64,000 nucleotides of DNA from Viscum album. Lineage: Eukaryota; Streptophyta; Magnoliopsida; Santalales; Viscaceae. Made by a program: the position numbers and the translations under genes. The stretch covers positions 546,527,219 to 546,591,218 of the forward strand of contig OY728166.1 in the NCBI GenBank assembly GCA_963277665.1, given 5' to 3'. How positions within the stretch are numbered: position 1 is the first letter of the stretch; every line of letters begins with the position of its first letter. The notes beneath the pieces were generated by a model. That model was not told where the DNA came from, ran no database searches, and saw nothing but the letters and a program-made list of their open reading frames with translations. Of the stretch, positions 33,652 to 47,576 are shown in pieces.

Positions 33652-34808
33652 GTTTCCTTGGTCCAATAAACTTATATTTAGAGCTTAAGAAACTAACTCC
33701 TTAGTTTGGTAGTTACTGTTTAATAGTTATTTATTATGTTGAGTCCATTTTTAAGTGAAAAAATACTTTCAAGGATAATGAAAATATTCATTGTTATTCT
33801 TCTTTTAAAAACCTAAAAATTCTGCCCTTTGTCGGGATCATAATTTTCAGTGATATGATGATGTGATTTATGAAGAATAAGAATAAGTTAAAAGAACAAA
33901 CACATTTATAGAAACTAATCTATATTACAACTCTTGAATCTCCCACAACCCCAACACACTGGGTATTTAGTTACATAGAGAGGTAAATATAATCACAAAA
34001 CCCAAGATACCTAATTTTATCATTGCATAAAACTTCTAGGAGGGAGTGACTTTTGGGTAGAAAGGTAGAATGGTGAAGTAAAAGGATGGTGGTAGAATGG
34101 CAGCAAATCTTCATTACTTCGGACCTTCAACCCTTTCATTATACCCCTTCTCTATTTTTTTCCTCCATTGAACTGGAGGATAAGTCCACTATTTATAAAA
34201 AATAGTACTACACGACATGTAGAAAAAGTAGACGGGTTGTACTTTTGTTAATGTGCTTTTGTCTTTGTTTTCTCTACAAGTAGGCAGCCTACCACGTCGT
34301 CTTTGACATGGTAAACGGAGCAGCCTAGTAGGTAGATATACATTTCGTTTAGCGCTACCATACACAATGCGTAGTTTCATTTTTCAGCCACCATCTAATT
34401 CTAGAATGATATACATGGAGTGTATAGGTTTACACGATGTTTCCCCATTCGTTGGCAACATGGGCATGTAGATTTCTTCGCATTCTCCAACTGGTTCAAG
34501 AAGGGAATAAATGGAATTTATAGTGTGAACACGACATGTTCTGGATTTTGTTTACTTGGGTATGTACTTCTCCTAGTAAATCAGTGTCTGAGTCTGAATG
34601 TACATAGATTGTGTATAAGTACACGCCGTGCAGTTTGTAAATTTTTCTTAGTTCTCCCATTTTTTGTATATTTGGCCATAAATCTCTTGAAAATTAACAA
34701 TATCAACAAAATCAAAGTATTTGTCCACTAAGAAGTATGTAATTTCTGAAAACATGTTCTTATTTTCAATAAATTATGTAAAAATCTATACACAAATTAG
34801 GTGCATCA
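33652..34808 (-). repeat. Athila 5' LTR, outer part (after Tekay A)
   Basis: Starts with the second copy of the gtttc duplication and runs to ...gtgcatca at 34808, where similarity with the 3' LTR (ending at 530) stops. It carries palindromes of the same family as 4100-5900 (for example 34207, 34412, 34618). The plus-strand ORF 34420-34731 has a recognisable relative at 118-453 only because both are the same LTR segment. Confidence 0.85.
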
Positions 34809-36353
34809 CTATATCGCTTACCAATTACATAAATTGATAAAAGAAACTATCATTCATGTGTACAGATGATTACCACCATGCGAAGCAGATGAATTATTTT
34901 TACGTCACCATATATCAAGGTTCAATATATTGATTGATTTGGTTTATATAAATTATATTTTCATTTTAATTATAAATATAGTAAATTAATATATCCCCTA
35001 TTTTTTACCTTTCCATTTACTCAACAATGAAAACATATTTCATTCATACATATTGACTATCACCTCCACGAAGCGATGTGATTCATTTTTTACCACATAC
35101 AAATAAAGATGTATAAATAATTATTTGATTAGATAATATTATATAGATGATTGTTTAATTATTTTTGAAAGTTATAATCATTTTATTAATTTCTATCTCC
35201 ACTTCTATGAAAAATGACAAGTTTACTACCGTGTATGTATGATCGAACATCTCTATGATTATATCATAATGCATTTTTATAACAACCATTCATGGTTGAT
35301 TTTTAAATTATAAATCATGTATGATTCTTAAAAATATTTAATTATTATTATTCTAGAGATTAATAAACAATAACTTATTTTACTTCTATTATCTTAACAA
35401 TGTGATTGTGACATATTTTCTGAATATCATGAAAACATATGACTTGAACATAATTGATTGTGTAATTTTAAATAACATCATAACAAATTAAATAAAATGA
35501 ATAGTAACAATGAAAATGTTTCTTAAGAAACTAAATAATTAATATATTTTTATCATTATATAATAGAGAGAACATACTTGATGATTTGACCATGTTGTAA
35601 AGGACAATTTACTTAAAATACGATATTTTAAATATTTTATGTCCATTTTTTTATAATTTTTGTTCCCTACAAATTAACATTATAAATATTTTTATTTATA
35701 TCTAGATGAATGGATTACAATGGTTATTTTATTTTACTATTGGAATTATTTCTATGGTATTCAAAAGTTTATATTTCTCTTTTATTATATTAAAAAATTA
35801 AAAAAATAAAAAATTAAAAAATAGAATGTTCTATTCTAATGTATATGACATCAATAGTTCTTCCTTATGATGTAACAATTAATTTATGATTGGATTATAT
35901 AACATGATTTCCTTTTTTAATTCAAATATAACCAGTATTTCTTGTCTTAATGATTATTTTCAAAATAATTTTAGATTTAATAAACAATTTAATATCATGA
36001 AATATTTTTTTATGTGTACAAATAATAACTTTATGATGTTATCTTCCTTATGATATAAATTTAATATGGTTTATTGGAATTTCTCAAATTGAATGGTGGT
36101 TTCATTATATTCCAGGGGGTGGGTGTTTCATTATAAAACATAAATGGGTGATCCCTATATAAGTATCTGATGCATTGGGAAATGAGAAACAATTAATTGG
36201 TTGTATATCTCATAATAAAATATTGGAAATTTCCACGTATTTTATATAAAATATATGAGTGATATTATAATTATTTTCCATTTTATCTATATTATTTTTT
36301 ATGTTTTTTAGTGGTTTTATGTAAACTTTTACGAAGTCATAGAGTATGATAAT
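34809..36353. other. AT-rich flanking DNA beside the Athila LTR
   Basis: No coding frame. Recurrent words suggest a degenerate tandem repeat near 190 bases: cacctccacgaagcgatgtg at 35066 resembles a block at 34872, and cttccttatgatgtaacaat at 35858 resembles one at 36044. Near 36155 the plus strand has ccctatataag, TATA-like. It is interrupted by element B at 36354 and resumes at 47572. Its second copy is 61235-62778. Confidence 0.5.
36349..36353. other. Target-site duplication of element B, left copy (ataat)
   Basis: ataat here and at 47572-47576, immediately outside the TG...CA ends of B. Also present at 62774-62778 before the second B. Confidence 0.9.
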
Positions 36354-39300
36354 TGTAGAGACCCCAAACGTGATGAACATAGACATTACATTAATTTTGA
36401 AAAATATCTAATACATAAAAACAAAAACACACAAGGACCGTATTAGTTTATTGTCTTTTAAAACTTGGAATAATAATCCTCGAATCTTGGTGAAAGATCT
36501 TCAACGTCTGCCGTAAAGATCATACTTTTTTTTCTTACCTAAAACCTTTATTTATATCCTAGGGAAAAGAAAACATATAAAGGGTGAGCTCAAATGCTCA
36601 GTAAGGGTATGCATGGAAAAAATAAAACAAACCATACATATTTGAACGTCAGAACATGAACATAATATTTAAACATCAAAATCTTGAGCAATGACAAAAA
36701 ACGTGGCTGTACATAAGGCATATATCACAATGGATCATCAATCATGATAAAATATCATGGGAATAAAACATGTAATTGAGTATAATGATTAAAAACATCA
36801 TATTATTTCCATAGTAGCCAAGGCATTGCTGCCAAGACCATCTTAGTGGAAAAAGTCCCTTTCTAAATCGAGTTCACTCCTCATTCCAGTCATGTAACAC
36901 AGAACTATATTAACATACCATTCCAGCAATGTCTATCTCATGAGATATAAATCTTTACCCAATTAATTGGATGTATATATAGGTCCCACCCATCTCTTAA
37001 TGAAATCATTATTTCATGTTCCACAAAATCATAAATCATACGTCATAGCATAACCCATGTAGTAGATTAGGATTTTTAAACATCATTCCATCATAAAATA
37101 ATCCATATAAACAAATGGATTTCATTTGATCATATGAAAAATCAAACAATTTAAATAATGGAGACAATATACTTGAAACATAAACATATTAAATGAGGAC
37201 ATTTTAGATGAAAAACGGTTTTGGTAAAACACTTGTAATGAATTTTTGAGGAAAATATCCTTTCTTCGTCAAAATCATTTTCATTTCACAAAATTCCATG
37301 CAAGTTTAAAAGAAAATTTTTTTGTTGAAAATAATCATGCAATCTTGTAGAGGAAGCTTCATGAAAATGAGGCATTATGAAATCGTAAAAATATGTTCAT
37401 TCCGTATAAGATAAAAAAATCATTTTCCTCGTTGTTTTGTCCGAAAAGTCCAAAAGTACCTTGTATGGTAAAAAAAAGAAAGATTCCATACATACCATGT
37501 AGTAAAAGTAAAAAATGGATAAAAATTAATTTAAAAATACATGAAATAATTTTTATAAAATAGTTACATGGATGATAAATATAACCCTAGTAATTACTTA
37601 CGAATAAACAATCTCATATAAGAATGAGAATGGAAAAGTTATCCCTTACCTTATGTCCAATTTTTTCCATATGTGTCCGAGACACCTGTATAGTGGGTTT
37701 AAAAATATTATTAACTTATAGTCGAACTATAATAATATTTATGATATCATATACGATTCACTTACAACTATATATTATCCATTCTTTTGTCAATTAAATG
37801 TTAAAGTAGTGTTTTGGGGAAAATTGTTTCATTTATCGTCTGTGTTTTGACATGTAATTATTAATATGATTACTTATATAATTTTTACTTAATTCCAGAA
37901 TATAAAACATGATATAAAAATAATATATATTCAGAATATACATATATATAATAGATCTAGAATTGGAAAGAAATACACCAGTCATGGAGACGGTAGGCCG
38001 TACATACGCATGAACGATGTTTTTCGTTTCCTTATTGAAGTGAATGGAATTAAGTAGATGAAATACATATATATATATATATATACATAATTCCGGTAGC
38101 ATTATTATGTCATATATTTTATGATTACTTATTATATATACTTTATAATCATTCTAGAATTGTTAACAGGGAAAATGAATCTCATTGCGTCGTGGAGACG
38201 GTAATCCGTACATATGCACGAGCGATGACATCATTCCCATATTTAATTAATGTAATTGGAGTCGATGATATAATATATTATAATATGTGTGATGTTATAA
38301 TCATATATAGTTATTATTTACACCATTATACCCATCCAGGTAAGGTGGTGGTGGAAAAACTGATTACACCATGGTGTAGAGACAGTATTCCGTACGTACG
38401 CACGCAAGATGATTTGGTTTTCCGTAGGATGGATAGAAGGTGAAATAAGGTTGTTTCATATTTCTAATAACATATAAGTATATAATTAATTCTTATGTTA
38501 TTACTTTTTAATGATACAACTAATTAATAGGAAGTATAAGAAGAAAGAAACTTGAATGAGTCGGTAGAAGAGATTACCTCTTCCACGACCGACCTCCTTT
38601 AAGTTTATTCTTAGGGAACTAGAGTTGGTCTTTTGAGAAGAAAAGAACCTATATGATATAACAAGAGAGGTTTAGAAGAGGAATTTTCAGGGTTTTTATG
38701 ATCTTAATGTCTCATAAGGGAGTGAAGAGAAGAGGGAAGGGGTGCCCTTTTTATAAGGGAGGAGAGGGGCACCTTTGGAAAAATTTAAAATATTATTTTA
38801 TAATAAAGTCATATTCGGTTTATAATAGCTCCAAATTGATTTATTTAGAATATAATGTGGTGATGGGTCTAAATACTCTCATCCAATAGGTTTTAGACTA
38901 GTTTAGCTTACTATTTTAACCTTATCATTTATATTTAACTATAAGTTAAATAATTTAACACTTACTGTTTCTTCTTGATTACTTACAATATATGGTTAAT
39001 AAACGTACTATAACAAGCCAAACGAACCGAAAGTGGTTCATTATTAATATATATAACCTTATCTAAGTCATTTTTCCAAACCTTAGTTTTTTATGAATAT
39101 AATAACAATTAATAATATAAAATGTTTTTTAAAACTATTTTATGTCAATTTTGAAACTATTTGGTAATATATTTTTTTGAAAATCATAACAACATGATTA
39201 GTTCTAAAAAAGTTCATTAAATCAATACTAACATGTCATAATAACCTATAAAAGTATTGGAATTTATAAAAAGTCTCATATTAAATTTATTTGGGTATTT

Positions 39301-40580
39301 ATAACCTCAATTATGTTAATATTTCATTAATAAGGTAATTAATGCATTATCATTGTGCCATAAATAAAATAACATATTTAATGTAAAATAATTAAAAATA
39401 AATTACCATAATTTGGGAAATCATTTTATCTTTCTAATGAATATTTATAGTCTAATTTATCTTATGTATATCCCTATATTGAAAATGTTTTATATATTAA
39501 ACATTGATTTTAACTATTTTAACTCTTCTTTAAATAAAATAATAATAAGTGTCCTAATCTAATACAACTGGAACTAAAGGGTAATATATTATTCCTAAGG
39601 TTGTTTTTGGTAGAATTAAACTTATCCAATATAATTAGGACATGTGTTAGGGTAATAATAATATCATTTTTACACTTAATTACCTTAATTACTTTTAACC
39701 GTTGTAAATAAAAGAAAAAAGTTTCTATTTAAAAAAATTATTTTTATCTTATTGGACCACATTTTAATCCTTGATATTAAAAATGTGTCTTGGAGTTTCT
39801 AAGTTTCACTCACAGAAGTGGTAAAATTTTGTTTTATGTAAATTGTCAAATTCTCCATAGAGGTGGGTAAAAGATGGTGAAAAGTTCAATAGAGTTTTTA
39901 TATATCTAAAATCATTATAAAATGAATCAAATGAATTAAATTGAACTTATATAGGTATTAGGTATCAATATTGACCTAAAATAAATTTAAATAAATTAAA
40001 TAATTATTTAAACAAAAAGTCGGTTTTTAAATAGTAACCTATTATTTTCACTATTCATCAAAAAATGAATGATTTCAGAAAAATAACAAAAATTCACCCA
40101 AGGATAATTTTGATATTCCTAATCCAAAAATGAATTCAATTTTGAATGATAAAGTTTATAAAATTTCAAAAATCCGGTATTACTATTCATAGCGGCTAGT
40201 TCATAATAATATTATAATAATATCTCATTTAGTGAAACACGGTATGGCGTACTACAGATGCTATAGAGGAAGGTCTTGATTGCCTGTAATGCAAGCCATG
40301 TTAGGGCACCATGTAGTGAAATATCCATTTTGTGTTGCGTATAATGTAATCAAAACATATTTCATTTATATATTAAACAAAATCTATACTTAATGTTGCG
40401 TAGAATAATTTCAACAAAACGAACTTGAAAATTTGTGTAACAAGAGAAATTAATAGTGTTGCATATAATGCAATCTAATACGGTTTTGAATATAGTAAAT
40501 TATAATCTTGGTGTATCATACAACAGAAGATATGAATGAAATTATAAATAATATATCTTATAAAATCTCAGGGTGTTACA
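36354..40580 (-). repeat. Element B 3' LTR (left)
   Basis: 4227 bases. Holds the GAGCTC block (36582-36608), three CGTACG blocks (37986-38020, 38193-38230, 38376-38410), a TATA box (38748-38756), an AT microsatellite (about 38063-38086) and, near its end, several copies of the word gttgcgta (40310-40480) not present in this number in A. Confidence 0.92.
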
Positions 40581-40593
40581 TTCTACCCCCTTT
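40581..40593 (-). promoter_or_regulatory. Element B polypurine tract
   Basis: Minus strand AAAGGGGGTAGAA next to the 3' LTR start (TGTAAC). Confidence 0.85.
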
Positions 40594-41960
40594 AAAATGA
40601 ATTTCGCCCTCGAAATTTATCGGGGTTATAAATGGTTTTCTACTTGAATGTTTTTTTCATATAAACCCACCAAGTAAAATGGAATAATAAAAATTCATTT
40701 GAAAAAGAGATGTTAGAATCATAACAGTCACCCAAACTAAATCAGCACAGGGTTTCCACATAGGACTACATATGTGAAAATATTGATATGAAAGATAAAC
40801 ATAACCATCAACTTCTGATGAAGAGTGTTAGAGGACATGGCTATGAAAAGTACAAAAATCACAAAGACATAAATTTTTGATGATCTAAGGTACCATATTA
40901 TTCATCAAATATGAGGGCACTAGGACAACATTTTTGGTTTTCAAGATCATTTCCCTAATGTTGAAGAATTTGGAATTAAAAGAAATAATTTCTTGATTTT
41001 GGTACAATCTGACCGTTGGTCGTTACTTGGACAATTTACACTTCATCTTTTAAAGAAATGAAGTTGAATTTGTCATTTGTGAAGTGTTAACAGATCATGC
41101 GATAGAATGATAGGTCATTCCATCTGTCTCAAACATAAGGTTAGCAAAAGTTATATACACAAGTCCATATTTAGTGATATTAATCATATACGGTTTCTAA
41201 AATTGACTTATAATTCATATATCATACTTCTTAATATAATAAAACTAGTTTATACTAATTATGGACTTCTTGTAGGCATGTGGTATGCGATAAAGGCATG
41301 TCACACTTCAGTTGTGGGTTCGATTTACATCGTCTTGTCCGACCCAACGGGTTGTCTCCCATCCTGAAGGTTGTCCTTTTTCTAAAACTACATTATTATA
41401 ACATTCCATAAATAATATCAATAAAATTTATAGCCTTAAACAATACTGACTTATGTCCAAAATAATCCACTCCAATCTTTAGCCGGATCCAAAATAATTC
41501 TGTCCAAGCTCATAGTATAAAGAAAACAATTAGTAGAAATGTCATCTTCAGAGCATGTGAATATCATCATTTAACCCCCATATATCATATGATATATCTT
41601 GTTGGTCACATTACAAACATGTGATTACCTTAATCATATAATCTCTTGAAAAATGAATTCACATTGACTCTTAGTGAAAACATGAATTCTATCAAAATTT
41701 AACACATTCCACATACAAAAATACCAAAATTTCTATATACTTAAACCATGATATAACATTGTCCTTATATCAATCATGAGCTCATTTGATTTTTTTTCTT
41801 TATCTCTTCATTATGCGCATATCATCTTCTTTCCAAAAATATTTCAATCACTTTTCATGGTTACCAGTACCATATAATTATTGAAAACCAATACATAGAT
41901 ATTCCAAAATTCCTTGATGCCATAAATGAGATTCCATGATACTATTTTAAAATCCCATTA
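40594..41960. other. Element B internal region in place of pol: unassigned
   Basis: About 1.4 kb where pol should be. After a short word shared with A (gaatttcgccctcgaaattt, 40599-40618) no pol domain can be read on the minus strand. The plus-strand ORF 41107-41367 (86 codons) has no recognisable feature. A less AT-rich patch at 41280-41370 stands out. Origin unknown: replaced sequence, captured host DNA or heavily eroded pol. Confidence 0.55.
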
Positions 41961-41976
41961 CATAATCACTTAATCA

Positions 41977-43092
41977 TTACAAATCATAATTTTCATAAAC
42001 AACATCACAAATAGTGATCACATGTGACTTCCCATTATCCTTTTCTTTATGAGGTTGCTCACCTTGATCATCATTAACCCTTATATTAGGGCATTGATTA
42101 GCATAATTCCCCATTTTCTTGCAGTTGATGCATTGATGTGTTGGTGGTGAGTTCTCTATAGTCGTTTCTTTATTCACATCATTAGAAAACTTTTCTCCAT
42201 TACGTTGACACTCACCTGCTCGATGACCTTCTTTTCCACACTTAAAACATTTTCTTGTCCCTTTAAGACAATCTCCACCAGGCTTTATTCCACACTTTGA
42301 GCATAAAGAAACATTCATCTTATTTTCACCATTATTCTGAGATTTCTCCTTGAACTCCATATTTCGTTTCTTATCAAAACCATGAGATGGATATGTAACA
42401 CCAACTTCAATTTCTACCATGATAGCACAACGCACAATTTCTTCATAGCTACTGAAGTCTCTTATAGCTAATTCCCTTCGAAGAAATGGTTTTAAGGAAC
42501 TAAATAATCAATCAAATTTACTTGTAGGTTGGATGATAATGCCAGATGCATACCTTGAAAACCTTGTAAAATTTGCTTCATATATACCAACAGATTCATC
42601 ATCATTTTTCTTTAGCTCATGGAAATCCTTTTCCATCTTTGTTCACAGAATATGAGGGATGAACTTATTAAAAAATAAGTTCTTGAACTCATCCCATTCC
42701 ATTGATTCAATTTCATCTCGGTGCCTCGTATTCTTAATTAGAGTCCACTATTGATCTGCTTCACCTTCTAAACGGTAAATAGCTAAAGTGAATTTTTCAT
42801 GTTCTGATCAACGAAGTATGGAAAATATCTTTTCAATGGTACTGATCCATTGTTCAGCAAAAAGTGGACCAGAAGACCCACTAAAAGAAGGTGGACATTG
42901 CCTCATGATGGACTTAATAGAATATTGTTCCCTTCTCTACTCATTTAGAATCCAGAATGATTCATAGCTTGTGTAAGTATAACAATATGATTTTTCATTC
43001 CATCTCCCATAACCTTGGTTTTTTCAGGTGGAAAATCATTTCATTGTTCATTATATTGATCAACACGGTTCCTACAGGTTCCAGCCGTCGTC
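41977..43092 (-). pseudogene. Element B gag, degenerate
   Basis: On the minus strand, from about 43092 downward, the capsid words are damaged but recognisable (CPPSFSGSSGPLFAEQWI near 42900-42850; DESVGIYEANFTRF near 42605-42565). The best-preserved part is the ORF 42435-41977 (152 codons): CSKCGIKPGGDCLKGTRKCF, then a complete knuckle CFKCGKEGHRAGEC (CX2CX4HX4C) and a second, CINCKKMGNYANQC, in which the His is replaced by Asn. It stops soon after the point where protease begins in A (VITICDVVYENYDL). Gag packages element RNA; here it is broken. Confidence 0.85.
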
Positions 43093-43334
43093 TAAAACCC
43101 TAAAATAATATTTTGAGAGAAAAAATTCATGCTAAGGAAAACAACATAATAAATGGAGAGTACCTTCAATATATAACATCTTAGGATTAATGATAATTTT
43201 TTTACTGTAATTCTAGGACTATAACCAATACATATATTTAACCTTAGGGACATCCCTAGACATACTTTAGAAATATCTCTAGAGATCTCACTAAAGTTTT
43301 CGCATGATAGTTTCCAGAGGTTAACTAAACCTTT

Positions 43335-43346
43335 CCTCTGATACCA
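43335..43346 (-). promoter_or_regulatory. Element B primer-binding site (initiator tRNA-Met type)
   Basis: Minus strand TGGTATCAGAGG, two bases from the 5' LTR; matches the 3' end of initiator tRNA-Met. Confidence 0.9.
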
Positions 43347-43348
43347 AC

Positions 43349-46300
43349 TTTAGAGACCTAAAACATGACGTACATAGAAATTAAATTAATTTTTCGGAAT
43401 ATCTAATACATAACAAAAACAAACACACAAGGACCGTAATATTTTAGTGTCTTTGGAAACTCGGAAAAATAATCATCTAATCCTGGTGAAAGATCTTCAT
43501 CATCTCCCGTAATGATATTTAGTTTTTTATTACCTAAAACCTTTATTAATATGGTGGGGAAAAGAAAACATATAAAGGGTGAGCTTAAATGCTCAGTAAG
43601 GGTATGGATGGAGAAAATAAAATAGACCATATACATTTTAACTTCAGAACATGAACGTAATATTTAAACATCAAAATCTTGAGCAATGACATAAAAAATA
43701 GTAGTACGTAAGGAATATATCATAATGGATAATAAATAATGATAAAACAACATGGGAATAAAACATTTAATTATAGAAAACCATTAATCACATGATATTA
43801 TTTCGATAGTAGCCAAGGCATTGCTGCCAAGACCATCTTAGTGGAAAAAGTCCCTTTCTAAATCGAGTTCACTCCTCATTCCAGTCCTGTAAAACTGAAC
43901 CAGATTAACTTACCATTCCATACATGTATATCTCATGAGATATAAATCATTACCCATTGCATTGGAGGGAGAAATATGTCATACCCATCTCGTAATGAAA
44001 TCATTCTTTCTTGTGCCACAATATCATAAATCAGACATCATAGCATAACCCATGTAATAAAATGGGATTCTTAAACATCATGACATCGTAACATAATCCA
44101 TATAAAAAATGGATATCATTTAATAAAAATAAAAATAAAACCATGTAAATAATAGAGACATTATACTTGAAAGATAAACATATTAAATAATGACATTTTA
44201 GATGAAAAATAGTTTTGATAAAACACTTGAAATGAATTCTTGAGGAAAATATCCATTCTTATTCAAAATAATTTTATTTTCACAAAATGCCATGAAATTT
44301 TAAAAGAAAATGGTTTTGTTGAAAACAATCATGAAATTGTGTAGATGATGCTTCATGAAAATGACGTGTTATGAAACCGTAAAAATCTGTTCACACCGTA
44401 TAAGTTAAAAAAACATTCTCCCCATACTTTTGTAAAAAAAGTCAAAAAGTAACTCGTATGGTAAACAAAGAAATATTCATTACATACCATATAGTAAAAG
44501 TAAAAAATGAATAAAAATTTATTTAAACATACATGAAAGATTTTTTAGAAAATAGGGACATGGATGATAAATATAACCCTAGTAAATACATACCAATAAA
44601 CAATCTCAGATAAGAATGAGATTGGAATAGTTATCCCTTACCTTATGTCCAAATTCTTCCGTATGTGTCTGAGACTCCTTTATAGTGGGTTTAAATATAT
44701 TATTAACTTGTAACAGAACAAAAATAATACTTATGATATCATATATTATTCATTTAAAGATATATATTATCTGTTCATTTGTCAATGCCATGTTAAAGCA
44801 TCATTTTGGTAAAATCATTTCATTTATCGTCCCTGTTTTGACTTGTAATTATTAATATTATTACATATATAATGATTAAGTATTTACATAATATAAAACA
44901 TGATTTATATATAATATATATTCATAATATACATATATATATATATAAGATCGATAAATGGAACGAAATACACCATTCACGGAGACGGTAGGCCGAACGT
45001 ACGCATGAACGCTGATTTTCGGTTCCTTATTGAATTGAATAGAATTAAGTAGATGACATACGTATATATATATACATAAATCCAGTAGAATTATTAGATC
45101 ATATATTTCATGATTTCATATTATATATACTATATAATCATTCTTGAATTGTTAACATGGAAAATGAATCTCATCACGTCGTGGAGACGGAAATCCGTAC
45201 GTACGCACAAGGGATGATATCGTTCCCATATTTATTAAATGGAATTGGAGTAGATGATATAATATCATAGAATCAGTATGATGTTATAATCATATATAGT
45301 AATTCTTTAAACCATTATACCCATCCTAGAAAGGTGGTGGTGGAAACACTGATTACACCACGGCGTGGAGACGATATTCCGTACGTACGCGCGCATGTGG
45401 ATTTCATTTTCCATAGAATGGATAGAAAGTAAAATTGGGTTGTTTCATATTTATAATAACATATAAATATATATGTAATACATATGTTATTACATTATAA
45501 TGAAAAAACTAAATAAGAGGACGTATAAGAAGAATGAAACATGAAAGAGTCGGTAGAAGAGATTGCCTTTTCCTCGACGCACCTCCTTTAAACATCTTCT
45601 TAGGGAACTTGAATTTGTATTTTGAGAAAACCAGAACCACTATGATATAACTAGAGAGGTTGAGAAGAGGAATTGGCAGGGTTTGGCTGAGATTCCATTC
45701 TCAAAAGGGTGTGAAGAGAAGAAGGAAGGGGTACCCTTTTTATAAGGGTGGAGAGGGGATCCTTTGGAAAAACATTAAATATTATTTTATAATAAAGTAA
45801 TATTCATTTTGTAATAGCTCCAAATTTATTTATTTAGAATATAAAGTGGGGATGGGTCAAAATTCCCTCATCCAATAGGGTTTAGAAAAGTTTAGGTTAC
45901 TATTTCAAACTAATCATTTAGATTTAACTATAAGTTAATTAATTTAACTTTTACTGTGTCTTCTTGTTTTCTTACACTATATGGTTAATAAACATACTAT
46001 TACAAGGAAATCTAACCCCATGTGGTTCATTATTAATATATATAACAATATCTAATTAATTTGTCCAAAACATAGATTTTTAACAATATAATAACAATTA
46101 ATAGTATAATATTTATTTTAAAAACAATTTTATGTAAATTTTGACACTATTTGGTAATTGATTTTTCTAAAAATCATAACAACATGATTATTTCAAAAAA
46201 AGTTAATTTAATCCATTCTAACATGTCATATTAACATATATAATTAGTTAAATTTAAAATGATTCTCAAATTAAATTTATTTGGTTATTTATAACATCAA

Positions 46301-47571
46301 TTATGTTAATATTTCATTATTAAGGTAATTACTGTATCATCATTGTGTCATAAATAAATTAAATTATTTAGTGTATAAAAATTGTAAATAAAATACCATT
46401 ATGCAATAAATATTTTTATCTTTCTAATTAATATTTATAGTTGAACTTATATTATTTATAACCCTATATTAAAAATGTTTTAATTATTAAACATTGATTT
46501 TAACTATTTTAACTCTTCTTTAAATAAAATAATAATAAGTGTCCCAATCTAATACAAGTGGACCTAAAGGGAAATATTTTATTCCTAAGGATGTTTTTGG
46601 TCGAATTACAATTATCCAATATAATTAGGACATGTGTTAGGGTAATAATAATATAATTTTTACCCTTAATTACCTTATTTATTTTTAATCGTGGTAAATA
46701 TAAGTAAAAAGTTACTATTCAACAAAAATTATTTTTATCTTATTGAACCAAATTTTACTCCTTGATATTAAACATGTCTCTTGTATTTTAGAAATTCCAC
46801 TCACAGAAGTGGTAAAATTATGTTTTATGTAAACTGCCAAATTCTCTATGGAGGTGGGTAAAAGACGGTGAAAAGTTTAATAAAATTTTAATATATCTAA
46901 AATAATTATAAAATGACTCAAATAAATTAAATTGAACTTATATAGTTATTATATATCAATTTTTACCTAAAATAATTTTAAATAAAAAAATAAGTATTTA
47001 AATAAAAAGTCATTTTTTAAATAGTATCCTAGTGTTTTCACTATTCATCAAAAATTAAATGTTTTTAGAAAAATAACAAAAAACCCCCCTAGGCTAAATT
47101 TCGATATTACGAATCCAAAAATGAAGTCCATTTTGAGAGATAAAATTTATAAAATTTTAAAAAATCTGTATTACTATTCCTAACGGCTAGTTCATAATAA
47201 TATTATAATAATATCACATTTAGTGAAACTTGGTATGGCGTACTACATACGCTATCGAGGAATGTCTTGATTGCGTGTAAAGTAAGAAAAGTTAGGGCTT
47301 TGTGTAGTGAAAGTTCCATTTGGTGTTGCGTATAAAATAATCAATAGTTAATTCATTTACACATTAAACAAAATCTATACTTAATGTTGCGTAGAATAAT
47401 TTCCAAAAAACGAACTTGAAATTGTGTGTAACACGAGCCAAGAATAGTGTTGCGTATACTGAAAGCTAATACGATGTTGTGTATAGTACAAGATAATCTT
47501 GGTGTACCGTACAACAGAAGATATGAGAGTAATTAAAATGAATATATCTTATAAAATCTCAGGGTGTTACA
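43349..47571 (-). repeat. Element B 5' LTR (right)
   Basis: 4223 bases, collinear with the left LTR. GAGCTC block at 43578-43604 (one change, GAGCTT), CGTACG blocks at 44981-45015, 45182-45220 and 45365-45400, TATA box at 45737-45745, and gttgcgta words at 47310-47470. Followed by ataat. Confidence 0.92.
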
Positions 47572-47576
47572 ATAAT

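Larger units (their letters stand above)
1..34808 (-). mobile_element. Athila-type Ty3/gypsy retrotransposon, degenerate, interrupted by CACTA and Tekay insertions
   Basis: On the minus strand the order is 5' LTR, primer site, gag, protease, RT, RNase H, integrase, a further env-position ORF, then the 3' LTR, which is the Athila plan. Host sequence occupies 1-8159, 17190-21258 and 33657-34808; 8160-17189 is a CACTA transposon and 21259-33651 is Tekay element A. Seen directly: gag words such as FPHH followed by FY-GG, protease-end word LILGRPFL, RT word FTFPYGTF, RNase H words DASD and YTDH, and integrase word FMGLFLPSF, all with in-frame stops and frameshifts. The left end of the 3' LTR lies outside the window, so the full element length cannot be given. 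It is dead as an autonomous element. Confidence 0.92.
36354..47571 (-). mobile_element. Element B: Tekay-related LTR retrotransposon retaining gag but no pol (11.2 kb)
   Basis: LTRs at 36354-40580 (4227 bases) and 43349-47571 (4223 bases) start and end TGTAGAGACC...GTTACA on the plus strand, with a 5-bp duplication ataat. The internal region is only 2.77 kb and encodes a gag relic on the minus strand; RT, RNase H and integrase are absent. Primer site and polypurine tract match A. The LTRs are related to those of A by shared blocks (GAGCTC block, CGTACG blocks, TATA box) but are clearly a different family. It resembles gag-only, non-autonomous LTR elements that would need enzymes from relatives. 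Confidence 0.9.

Noticed and set aside
36140..36240. Plus-strand promoter suggested by ccctatataag
   Set aside because: No gene follows; element B starts 200 bases downstream and the flank beyond has no ORF. An isolated TATA-like word is expected in such AT-rich DNA.
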